The position numbers and the translations under genes are program-made. The notes beneath the pieces are model-generated. The model had not been told where the DNA came from and made no database searches. It saw only the letters and a list, made by a program, of their open reading frames with translations. 36,784 bases of DNA from Streptomyces humi (lineage in GTDB: Bacteria > Actinomycetota > Actinomycetes > Streptomycetales > Streptomycetaceae), in contig NZ_LBMU02000032.1 of the NCBI RefSeq assembly GCF_001005085.2, forward strand, positions 1 to 36,784. Reading direction: 5' to 3'. Shown here in pieces: positions 28,790 through 36,692 of this stretch. Positions within the stretch are counted from its first letter, which is position 1; each line of letters starts with the position of its first letter.

Positions 28790-29635
28790 CTACCCGGCGT
28801 GCAGCATCAGCCCGATGCCGACGACCAGCAGGCCGGCCGCCGCGATGCGGGGTGCCCCGAAGCGCTCCTTGAAGAAGACCGCGCCGATGGCCGCGCCGAC
28901 GATGATCGAGGACTCGCGCAGGGCGGCGACCGGGGCGAGTTCGGCTCGGGTCTGGGCCCACAGGACCAGTCCGTAGGCGAGGACGGACAGGAGCGCGCCG
29001 AACAGTCCCAGGGCCGCGAACGGACGGGCCGCGGTGAGCAGTTCGCCGCGTCTGCGGGCGACGGCGTAGGCCGGGATCGCCAGTCCCTGGAGGACCATCA
29101 GCCAGGCGATGTAGCCGACGGAGGACCCCGACTCCCGTACCCCGAGGCCGTCGAGGACGGTGTACGCGGCGATCGTCAGGCCGGTGCCGAGGGCGGCGCC
29201 GATCGCCGCCCAGTCGGGCCGGCGGCCGCGCAGCCCCCACAGCGCGACGCCGGTGAGCCCGGCACAGGACACGGCGATCCCCGCGGCCGCCGGGGCGTTC
29301 GGCACCTCGTGCGCGAACACGGCGGCGAACAGGGTGACCAGCAGCGGCGCGGTACCGCGTGCGATCGGGTACGCCTGCCCGAAGTCGCCGAGCCGGAAGG
29401 ACAGCATCAGCAGCGTGAAGTAGGCGACGTGGACGACGGAGGAGGCGAGCAGGTACGGCCGGGCGGCGGCCGCCGGGACCGCGGCGAACGGCATCAGCAG
29501 CAGCCCGATCAGCACACCGCCGGCCGCGATCAGGGAGGAGCCGACGAGCTTGTCGGTGATCCGGTGGGCGATCGCGTTCCAACTGGCGTGGGTGACCGCG
29601 GCGACCAGGACGGCCGCGGTGACCAGGGGGGTCAC
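28790..29635 (-). CDS. DMT-superfamily (EamA-like) transporter
   Basis: The 281-aa product is almost entirely hydrophobic, with about ten helices in two repeats, as expected for EamA/DMT permeases, which export metabolites or amino acids. Recognisable segments are ASWNAIAHRITDK near the start, YPIARGTAPLLVTLFAAVFAHE in the first half and LRESSIIVGAAIGAVFFKERFG in the second. The GTG at 29635 overlaps the stop codon of the YbaK gene (GTGA), so the two are coupled. The substrate is not evident; coupling to an aminoacyl-tRNA deacylase hints at amino acids. Confidence 0.88.
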   Translation of the reverse strand: MTPLVTAAVLVAAVTHASWNAIAHRITDKLVGSSLIAAGGVLIGLLLMPFAAVPAAAARPYLLASSVVHVAYFTLLMLSFRLGDFGQAYPIARGTAPLLVTLFAAVFAHEVPNAPAAAGIAVSCAGLTGVALWGLRGRRPDWAAIGAALGTGLTIAAYTVLDGLGVRESGSSVGYIAWLMVLQGLAIPAYAVARRRGELLTAARPFAALGLFGALLSVLAYGLVLWAQTRAELAPVAALRESSIIVGAAIGAVFFKERFGAPRIAAAGLLVVGIGLMLHAG

Positions 29636-30150
29636 GCGGAAGGCTCGCGCACGTCCGCGACCGTGGCGCCGGCGTGCTCCACCAGGGCGGCGGGCGCGAT
29701 CGGGAAGACCGCGTGCGGGTCGCCGGCGGCGGCCCACACGACGTCGTGCCGCAGCAGGGCCCGGTCGGCGAGCACGCGGGTGCGGGTACGGTGCCCGAAC
29801 GGCGGCACGCCTCCGATGGCGTACCCGGTCGTCTCCCGCACGACGTCGGCCCTGGCCCGCGTCACCTTCGCGGCGCCGAGTTCCCCGCGGACGAGTTCCA
29901 CGTCGACCCGGGAGGCGCCGTCCATCAGCACCAGCACCGGCACCCCGTCGGCCGCGAAGATCAGCGACTTGCAGATCTGGCTCAGGTCGCAGCCGACCGC
30001 GGCGGCGGCCTCGGCGGCGGTCCGGGTGGCGTCCGGGAACCGCCGCACCCGGGCGGTCAGTTCCCCGAGCCCCAGTTCCTCCAGGGCGGCGGCGAATCGA
30101 GGATGGGCTCCCGGGCCCCCGGCGTCGGCGTCAGTGGCGGCTGTCGTCAT
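29632..30150 (-). CDS. YbaK/ProX-family aminoacyl-tRNA deacylase
   Basis: These proteins hydrolyse mischarged tRNAs such as Cys-tRNA-Pro or Ala-tRNA-Pro in trans. The 172-aa product has the conserved lysine Lys61 in DLSQICKSLIF and the GYAIGGVPPFGH motif (about 109-120), the two signatures of the INS/YbaK fold. Its exact tRNA is unknown. The ATG at 30150 has no Shine-Dalgarno sequence, but TAGCGT stands exactly 6 nt before it (30162-30157 on the minus strand), so the mRNA is probably leaderless. The last 4 nt overlap the DMT permease gene. Confidence 0.9.
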   Translation of the reverse strand: MTTAATDADAGGPGAHPRFAAALEELGLGELTARVRRFPDATRTAAEAAAAVGCDLSQICKSLIFAADGVPVLVLMDGASRVDVELVRGELGAAKVTRARADVVRETTGYAIGGVPPFGHRTRTRVLADRALLRHDVVWAAAGDPHAVFPIAPAALVEHAGATVADVREPSA

Positions 30151-30156
30151 GGGGGC

Positions 30157-30162
30157 ACGCTA
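30157..30162 (-). promoter_or_regulatory. Putative -10 (TAGCGT) for a leaderless ybaK-DMT transcript
   Basis: TAGCGT fits TANNNT and ends exactly 6 nt before the ATG of the YbaK gene. Those 6 nt (GCCCCC) contain no ribosome-binding site. No clear -35 was found. Confidence 0.4.
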
Positions 30163-30213
30163 ACGGGACGGGGGAAGGCGCGGCGAGCGGTTAAGTGCGG
30201 GGTACACGGGGAA

Positions 30214-30252
30214 GCCGGTGAGGGCGCCCCGTCCCCACGGACCCTCACCGGC
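30214..30252 (-). terminator. Terminator of the tetR-mmpL operon
   Basis: GCCGGTGAGGG (30214-30224) and CCCTCACCGGC (30242-30252) form a perfect 11-bp stem with a 17-nt loop, beginning 25 nt after the MMPL stop codon. No U tract. Confidence 0.6.
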
Positions 30253-30277
30253 GGTCTGTCGTCCCGTACGCCGGGCG

Positions 30278-32515
30278 TCAGGCGCGGACCAGCTCCCGGT
30301 CCCCGTCACCCTGGCCGCCACGGCCGTCGGCGTCGGCGTCGGCGGCCGTGCGCAGGCCCTCGCCCTCGACGTCGACGTTGGGCAGCGCGCGGTCCAGCCA
30401 CCTCGGCAGCCACCAGGCGCGCTTGCCGAGGAGGGCGAGCACCGCGGGCACGATGGCCATGCGGACCACGAACGCGTCGAAGAAGACGGCGATGGCGAGG
30501 CCGAAGCCGATCATCTTGATCATCGACTCGCTGGAGGTGATGAAGCCTCCGAAGACCGACATCATGATGATCGCGGCGGCGCCCACCACGCGGGCGCTGT
30601 GCCGGAAGCCGGTCACCACGGCCTGGCCGGGCGTCTCGCCGTGGACGTACGCCTCCCGCATCCGGGTCACGAGGAACACCTCGTAGTCCATGGCGAGTCC
30701 GAAGACCACGCCCACCATGAAGATCGGCATCATCGACATGATCGGCCCGGTCTGCTCGACGCCGAGCAGGCCGCCGAGCCAGCCCCACTGGAAGACCGCG
30801 ACGACGGCGCCGAGCGCGGCGAGCACGCTGAGCAGGAAGCCGAGGGCCGCCTTCAGCGGGACCAGGACGGAGCGGAAGACCGCGATCAGCAGGAGGAAGG
30901 CGAGGCCGACCACCAGCGCCAGGTACGGGACCAGCGCGTCGTTGAGCTTCTGCGAGAAGTCGATGTTCATCGCGGTGGTGCCGGTGACCAGGACCCGTGC
31001 GTCCGTGTCCGCCTTGACCTCGGTGCCCTCGGAACGGATGGCGTGCACCAGGTCCTCGGTGCGCACGGAGGACGGCTTGGACGACGGGACCACGGTGATC
31101 GTCGCGGTGTCGCCGGCCGGGTTGAACATCGCCGGGCTGACGGACGCGACGTCCTTGAGGCCCTTGATACCGTCGGTGACCGTGGTGGCCGCGGCCTTCG
31201 GGTCGGCGCTGTCCTTGGCGTCGACCACGATCATCAGCGGGCCGTTGAAGCCGGGGCCGAAGCCGTCCGAGAGGAGGTCGTAGGCGCGGCGCTGGGTGGT
31301 GGACGTCGGCTGCGAGCCGTCGTCGGGCAGGCCCAGCTCCAGCTGGGAGGCGGGGAGGGCGACCGCGCCGAGGCCGACCACGCCGAGCAGCAGGACGGCG
31401 GCCGGACGGCGGACGACGAAGCTCGCCCAGCGCTCGCCCAGACCGGGCTTCGCGGGGGCGCCCGGGGTAGCGGCGGTGCCGCGGCGGCCGCGGCGCTTCT
31501 CGCCGGCCGCCCTGACCCGCTTGCCCGCGTAGCCGAGCAGGGCCGGGATCATGGTCAGCGCGATCAGGACGGAGACCACGACCGTGCCGGCCGCGGCGAG
31601 GCCCATCTTGGTGAGCATCGGGACGCCGACGACGGACAGGCCGGCCAGCGCGATCACGACCGTGAGACCCGCGAAGACCACCGCCGAGCCCGCGGTGCCG
31701 GCCGCGCGGCCGACCGCTTCCTCACGGTCGCGGCCCTCGGCCAGCTCGCCGCGGTAGCGGGAGACGATGAACAGCGCGTAGTCGATGCCGACGGCCAGGC
31801 CGATCATCAGCGCCAGCGTGGAGGTGGTGTCGCCGAGGTCGAGCGCCTTGGCGAGGACGGTGATGGTGGAGACGCCGATGCCGACGCCGATGATCGCAGT
31901 CAGCAGCGGCAGCCCGGCCGCGACCAGCGAACCGAGGGTGATGACGAGGACGACGGCGGCGATGGCGAGGCCGACGACCTCGCCGGCCGCGCCCGGCTCG
32001 GCTCCGGCCTGGAGGGCGTCACCGCCGATCTCGACGGTCAGCCCGGCCTTCTGCGCGTCGTGCCCGGCGGCCTCCAGCGCGTCGCGCGAGGAGTCCTTGA
32101 GTTCCATGCCGGAGACGTCGTAGCGCACCGAGGCGTAGGCGACCGTGCCGTCCTGGCTGACGGCCCTGGTCTTGAACGGGTCGGCGACGGAGGTCACCTC
32201 GGAGCCGTCGGCGAGCTTCTTCACGGTCTTCTCGACGGTCGCCTTGTTGAGCGTGTCGGAGATCTTCTCGCCCGCCGGGGCCCTGAAGACGACCCGCGCG
32301 GTGGCGCCGTCCGAGCTGGAGCCGGGGAATCGCTGGTCCAGCAGGTCGAAGGCCTTCTGGGCCTCCGTGCCGGGGATCGAGAAGGACGTGGAGCCCGCGG
32401 CGGGGGCACTGGCCGCGCCGACCCCCGCGAGGGTCAGCAGCGCGACCCAGATGAGGGCGACGAAGTGCCGTCGCCGAAAGGCGAGCCGGCCCAGCTTGTA
32501 GAGGAACGTGGCCAC
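30278..32515 (-). CDS. MMPL-family RND exporter
   Basis: The 745-aa product is a single-chain RND-type exporter of the MMPL family, which in actinobacteria moves lipids or drugs out using the proton gradient. It has two similar halves, each with one helix, a large outer loop and five further helices. The proton-relay segments are LAVGIDYALFIVSRYRG in the first half and GLAMDYEVFLVTRMRE in the second. A long cytoplasmic Arg/Gly/Ala-rich loop joins the halves. The GTG at 32515 has GGGAG 9 nt upstream; an upstream ATG adds a hydrophilic stretch and is unlikely. A TetR gene lies upstream in the same direction. The substrate is unknown. Confidence 0.93.
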   Translation of the reverse strand: MATFLYKLGRLAFRRRHFVALIWVALLTLAGVGAASAPAAGSTSFSIPGTEAQKAFDLLDQRFPGSSSDGATARVVFRAPAGEKISDTLNKATVEKTVKKLADGSEVTSVADPFKTRAVSQDGTVAYASVRYDVSGMELKDSSRDALEAAGHDAQKAGLTVEIGGDALQAGAEPGAAGEVVGLAIAAVVLVITLGSLVAAGLPLLTAIIGVGIGVSTITVLAKALDLGDTTSTLALMIGLAVGIDYALFIVSRYRGELAEGRDREEAVGRAAGTAGSAVVFAGLTVVIALAGLSVVGVPMLTKMGLAAAGTVVVSVLIALTMIPALLGYAGKRVRAAGEKRRGRRGTAATPGAPAKPGLGERWASFVVRRPAAVLLLGVVGLGAVALPASQLELGLPDDGSQPTSTTQRRAYDLLSDGFGPGFNGPLMIVVDAKDSADPKAAATTVTDGIKGLKDVASVSPAMFNPAGDTATITVVPSSKPSSVRTEDLVHAIRSEGTEVKADTDARVLVTGTTAMNIDFSQKLNDALVPYLALVVGLAFLLLIAVFRSVLVPLKAALGFLLSVLAALGAVVAVFQWGWLGGLLGVEQTGPIMSMMPIFMVGVVFGLAMDYEVFLVTRMREAYVHGETPGQAVVTGFRHSARVVGAAAIIMMSVFGGFITSSESMIKMIGFGLAIAVFFDAFVVRMAIVPAVLALLGKRAWWLPRWLDRALPNVDVEGEGLRTAADADADGRGGQGDGDRELVRA

Positions 32516-32551
32516 GAGGGCGTACTCCCGGTCAGGTCGTGGGGTGTTCAG

Positions 32552-32589
32552 GGCAGGGGTGATCAACCCGGTGGGTGGCAGGGGTGATC
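32552..32589. repeat. Direct repeat GGCAGGGGTGATC between tetR and the MMPL gene
   Basis: The 13-mer occurs at 32552-32564 and again at 32577-32589, a 25-bp period, in the 125 bp between the two genes. It could be a binding site for an additional regulator or simple sequence duplication. Confidence 0.5.
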
Positions 32590-32640
32590 GGCCCGACGAC
32601 GTGAGCGGAGTGCGTCAGGTGGGCAGGCTGCGGGGAAGGG

Positions 32641-33240
32641 TCAGTGGGTGCGGACACCGAGGGCGGGGAGCACCACGGCGTCGATGTACCTCAGCAGGAA
32701 GGCCTGGGTGGGCGGCTGCTCGTCGATCAGTGACCGGGCGGCGAACCCGCCGATCATCATGTGCATCACGAAGTCGATCGCCGGGTTGTCCGCACGGACC
32801 TCGCCCCGGTCGATCGCCCGCTGGAGCACCCGGCGGAACTCGGCCATCTCGGGCTCGATCAGGTGCTCCTTGAACGCCGCCAGGAGGTCCGGGCTGCCGT
32901 GGACCGCCATGGCGAGCCCTCGCATGAGCGCGGAGTTCTGCTCCATCTGGCAGTCGTCCGAGCGCAGGGTGAGGGCGTGCAGGTCGCCCTTGAGCGAGCC
33001 GGTGTCGATGTTCGCGAAGCCGCCCGGCTTGTTGTGCCGGACCGCCTTGGCCACCAGTTCGGCCTTGCCGCCCCACTGGCGGTAGAGGGTGGCCTTGCTG
33101 GACTTGGTGCGGGCGGCGACGGCGTCCATGGTGAGGGCGTCGTAGCCGACCTCACGGAGCAGGTCGAGCACGGCCTCGTACAGCTCGGCCTCGCGCTCGG
33201 GTGTGATCCGACTGCGACGCGCCGTTGCGACCTCAGTCAT
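32641..33240 (-). CDS. TetR-family repressor of the MMPL exporter
   Basis: The 199-aa product has an N-terminal TetR helix-turn-helix (about 16-62), with EAVLDLLREVGYDALTMDAV followed by the recognition-helix segment KSSKATLYRQWGGKAELV. A variable C-terminal ligand domain follows, ending IDAVVLPALGVRTH. The ATG at 33240 has GGAGG 9 nt upstream; the upstream Met codon adds a short tail without family support. A perfect 15-bp palindrome overlaps its own -35, so it very likely represses itself and the MMPL gene behind it. The inducing ligand is unknown. Confidence 0.92.
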   Translation of the reverse strand: MTEVATARRSRITPEREAELYEAVLDLLREVGYDALTMDAVAARTKSSKATLYRQWGGKAELVAKAVRHNKPGGFANIDTGSLKGDLHALTLRSDDCQMEQNSALMRGLAMAVHGSPDLLAAFKEHLIEPEMAEFRRVLQRAIDRGEVRADNPAIDFVMHMMIGGFAARSLIDEQPPTQAFLLRYIDAVVLPALGVRTH

Positions 33241-33289
33241 GCCACTCACCCTCCGTTGCTCCGTCGGCATCGTCGTGCGTACATCCATG

Positions 33290-33327
33290 AAGATACCCTG
33301 CGATCTACAGAAACGAAACCGTTTCGT
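33290..33327 (-). promoter_or_regulatory. tetR promoter with overlapping 15-bp palindromic operator
   Basis: ACGAAAC-C-GTTTCGT (33313-33327) is a perfect palindrome of the kind bound by TetR-family repressors. On the minus strand its left arm supplies TTTCGT (33318-33313) as a -35, followed after 17 nt by TATCTT (33295-33290) as -10. A bound repressor would therefore block tetR transcription. The site also lies about 93 nt upstream of the divergent tricorn gene. Confidence 0.65.
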
Positions 33328-33419
33328 ACGTGTGCTGTCTCACGCGGCCGCGGACACCGGCGTGGACACGGACGTCCCCACGAGTTGCTCCCCCACCCGG
33401 GCCGGAAAAGCATGGGAAG

Positions 33420-36400
33420 GTGAGCTATCTGCGCCTGCCGCACCTGAGCGGCGACCTGTTGTGCTTCGTGGCCGAGGACGACCTCTGGCTGACCTCCCTC
33501 GACACCCCGGGCCGCGCCTGGCGGCTCACCGTCGACCGCACCAAGGTGGGTCACCCGCGCTTCTCCCCGGACGGCCGCCAGGTCGCGTACACGAGCTGGC
33601 GCAGCCTGGTGCCCGAGATCCACCTGGTCGACGTCGACGGCGGCCCCGGCCGGCAGCTGACGTACTGGGGCAGCGCCGACACCCAGGTGTGCGGCTGGAC
33701 GCCCCCCGACGGGGAGGGCACGGCCGACATCCTCGCGGTCGCCTCGCACGGGCAGCCGTTCTCCTACTTCACCTGGGCCTACAAGGTCTCCACCGACGGC
33801 GACCCGGGCCGCAAGCTGCCCTGGGGACCGGTCGCCGACATCCAGGTCGCCGACCTCGCAGGCGAACGCAGGACCCTGCTGCTCACCGGCGCCCCGCCGC
33901 ACGAACCGGCCGGCTGGAAGCGCTACCGGGGCGGCGCCATGGGCCGGCTGTGGCTGCACGGGCAGCGGCTCCTCGACGGCATCGGCGGCCACCTGTGCGC
34001 CCCCATGTTCGTCGGCGACCGGATCGCCTTCCTCTCCGACCACGAGGGCGTGGGCAACCTCTACTCCTGCGCCCACGACGGCTCCGACCTGCGCCGGCAC
34101 ACCGACCACGACGCCTTCTACGCCCGGCACGCCGCCAGCGACGGCACCCGGGTGGTCTACCAGTGCGCGGGCGACCTGTGGCTCGTGGACGACCTCGGCC
34201 CGGACGCGGCACCGCGCAGGCTGGACGTACGGCTGTCCGGGCCGCGGGCCGGGCGCCGCCCCTACCAGGTGCCGGCCGCCCAGCACGTCGACGGCGTCTC
34301 CGTCGACGAGACGGGCCGGGCCAGCGCCGTCGTCGTACGCGGCGGCCTGTACTGGCTCACCCACCGCGACGGCCCGGCCCGCACCATCGCGGACACCCCG
34401 GGGGTACGGGTACGGCTCCCGGAGATGCTGGGCTCGACCGGCCGGATCGCCTATGTCACGGACGCCGAAGGCGAGGACGCGGTCGAGATCGCCTCGCTGC
34501 CCCGGGCGAGCGGCGACCGTCCACCGCGGCGGCTGGCCCCCGGGCGGCTGGGCCGGGTGCTCGAACTGGCCTCCGACCCGCTGGGCGAACGGCTGGCGGT
34601 GGCCTCGCACGACGGCCGGCTGCTGCTGATCGACGTCCCGGAGGAGGTCACGGACGAGACCCCCGCCGACGTGGTCACCGAGCTGATCCACTCGCTCAAC
34701 GGCCCCGTCCGCGACCTGGCCTTCTCACCGGACGGGACCTGGCTGACCTGGTCGCATCCGGGGATCGGGCGCACCCTGCGGCAGATCAAGCTGGCCCGGA
34801 TCAGCGACCGGCTCGTCATCGACGTCACCAACGGCCGCTTCGAGGACGAGAACCCGGTGTTCACCCGCGACGGCCGCTACCTCGCGTTCCTCTCCTGGCG
34901 CGGCTTCGACCCGGTGTACGACGTCCACACCGGCGACCTCTCCTTCCCGCTGGGCTGCCGCCCGTACCTGGTCCCGCTCTCCTCGGCCACCCCCTCCCCC
35001 TTCGCCCTCAGCCCGGACGGCCGGCCGGCCGCCGGCGGCCTGGACCCCGTCGAGGAGGAGGAACCCGGCGACGGCAGCGCGGTGACGGTCGAGGTCGAGG
35101 GGCTGGAGAGCCGGGTGACCCCGTTCCCGGTCGCCGCCTCCAAGTACTCGGCGCTGTACCCGGTCGCGGGCGGCGGTCTGGTCTGGCTGCGCTGGCCCAT
35201 CTCGGGCGCGCTCGGCGAGACCTTCGCCAACCCCGCCGACACCAGCGGCCGGCCGACCCTGGAGTACTTCAACATCGTCAAGGCGAAGAAGGCCGAACTC
35301 GTCGACCACCTGGACTGGTTCACCGTGAGCGGCGACGGCAGCCGGCTGGTGGTGGTCGACGAGGGCGAACTGCGGGCCGTGCCCTCGACCGAGTCCGGCG
35401 ACGGCGACACGACCGTCTGGATCGACCTGCGCCGCATCCTGCACGAGGTCGACCCGCCCGCCGAGTGGCGCCAGGCGTACGCCGAGGCGGGCCGCCTCAT
35501 CCGTGACTACTTCTGGGACCCGGGGATGTGCGGCATCGACTGGGACGCCGTGCTCGACCAGTACCGTCCACTGGTCGAACGCGTCGCCTCCCCCGACGAG
35601 TTCGCCGACCTGATGCGCGAACTCCTCGGCGAACTGGGCACCTCGCACGCCTACGTCACCCCCGCCCGGCGCAACGAGGGCCCGCCGCACTACCAGCGCC
35701 TCCAGGGCCTGCTCGGCGCCAACCTGGTACGCCGGGACGGCGGCTGGACGGTGCAACGGATCCTGCCCGGCGACTCCTCCGACTCCAAGGCACGCTCCCC
35801 GCTGGCCGGCACCGGGATCCGCGAGGGCGCGGTGCTCACCCACGTCGACGGCCGGCCGGTGGACCCGGTGGCCGGTCCGTACCCGCTGCTCGCCGGGGCG
35901 GGCGGGACGACCGTGGAGCTGACGTTCACCCCGGGCGAGGGCGAGTCCGGGCCGCCGCGCCGGGTCGCCGTCCTCCCGCTGATCGACGAACGGCCGCTGC
36001 GCTACCAGGACTGGGTGGCCAAACGCCGTGAGGTGGTCCGGGAGATGAGCGGCGGCAAGTGCGGCTACCTGCACATCCCCGACATGGGCGGATCGGGCTG
36101 GGCCCAGTTCAACCGCGATCTGCGCGGGGAGGTGTCCCGGCCCGCGCTCATCGTCGACGTGCGGGGCAACGCGGGCGGCCACATCAGCGAACTCGTCGTG
36201 GAGAAGCTCACCCGGACCATCCTCGGCTGGGACCTGACCAGGAACGCCCAGCCGGTGTCGTACGCCTCCAACGCGCCGCGCGGCCCGATCGTGGCGCTCA
36301 CCGACGAGGCGACCTCCTCCGACGGCGACATGATCACGGCCGCGATCAAACTGCTCCGGCTCGGCCCGGTGGTCGGGCAGCGCACCTGGGGCGGCGTGGT

Positions 36401-36692
36401 CGGCATGACCGGCCGGCACCGGCTCGGCGACGGCACGGTGATCACGGTGCCGATGAACGCGGCCTGGTTCGAGGAGTACGGCTGGTCCGTCGAGAACCAC
36501 GGCGTCGCCCCCGACCGCGAGGTCCTGCGCACCCCCCTGGACTGGGCGGAGGGCCGCCACGTGGAGATGGACGAGGCGATCCAGCTGGCCCTGGACCTCC
36601 TCACCGACCACCCGGCGGCGATCCCCCCCGACCACAGCGAGGTCCCCGACCGCTCCCGCCCCAAGCTCCCCCCGAGACCGACAGCACACTGA
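33420..36692 (+). CDS. Tricorn protease (S41 peptidase with two propellers and PDZ)
   Basis: Tricorn is a very large cytosolic protease that trims peptides released by the proteasome or Clp. The 1090-aa product has a first propeller from the N-terminus (YLRLPHLSGDLLCFVAEDDL), a second propeller (about 300-680), a C1 domain with Ser742-His743 (ELGTSHAYVTP), a PDZ domain (about 765-855) and a C2 domain with nucleophile Ser967 (EATSSDGDMI) and Glu1025 (WSVENHGVAPDREV). These fall within 3 residues of Ser745/His746/Ser965/Glu1023 of the Thermoplasma enzyme. The residue before the nucleophile is Ser, not Gly. The GTG at 33420 begins at the family start; the upstream ATG adds a Pro-rich tail. No signal peptide. 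Confidence 0.93.
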   Translation: MSYLRLPHLSGDLLCFVAEDDLWLTSLDTPGRAWRLTVDRTKVGHPRFSPDGRQVAYTSWRSLVPEIHLVDVDGGPGRQLTYWGSADTQVCGWTPPDGEGTADILAVASHGQPFSYFTWAYKVSTDGDPGRKLPWGPVADIQVADLAGERRTLLLTGAPPHEPAGWKRYRGGAMGRLWLHGQRLLDGIGGHLCAPMFVGDRIAFLSDHEGVGNLYSCAHDGSDLRRHTDHDAFYARHAASDGTRVVYQCAGDLWLVDDLGPDAAPRRLDVRLSGPRAGRRPYQVPAAQHVDGVSVDETGRASAVVVRGGLYWLTHRDGPARTIADTPGVRVRLPEMLGSTGRIAYVTDAEGEDAVEIASLPRASGDRPPRRLAPGRLGRVLELASDPLGERLAVASHDGRLLLIDVPEEVTDETPADVVTELIHSLNGPVRDLAFSPDGTWLTWSHPGIGRTLRQIKLARISDRLVIDVTNGRFEDENPVFTRDGRYLAFLSWRGFDPVYDVHTGDLSFPLGCRPYLVPLSSATPSPFALSPDGRPAAGGLDPVEEEEPGDGSAVTVEVEGLESRVTPFPVAASKYSALYPVAGGGLVWLRWPISGALGETFANPADTSGRPTLEYFNIVKAKKAELVDHLDWFTVSGDGSRLVVVDEGELRAVPSTESGDGDTTVWIDLRRILHEVDPPAEWRQAYAEAGRLIRDYFWDPGMCGIDWDAVLDQYRPLVERVASPDEFADLMRELLGELGTSHAYVTPARRNEGPPHYQRLQGLLGANLVRRDGGWTVQRILPGDSSDSKARSPLAGTGIREGAVLTHVDGRPVDPVAGPYPLLAGAGGTTVELTFTPGEGESGPPRRVAVLPLIDERPLRYQDWVAKRREVVREMSGGKCGYLHIPDMGGSGWAQFNRDLRGEVSRPALIVDVRGNAGGHISELVVEKLTRTILGWDLTRNAQPVSYASNAPRGPIVALTDEATSSDGDMITAAIKLLRLGPVVGQRTWGGVVGMTGRHRLGDGTVITVPMNAAWFEEYGWSVENHGVAPDREVLRTPLDWAEGRHVEMDEAIQLALDLLTDHPAAIPPDHSEVPDRSRPKLPPRPTAH

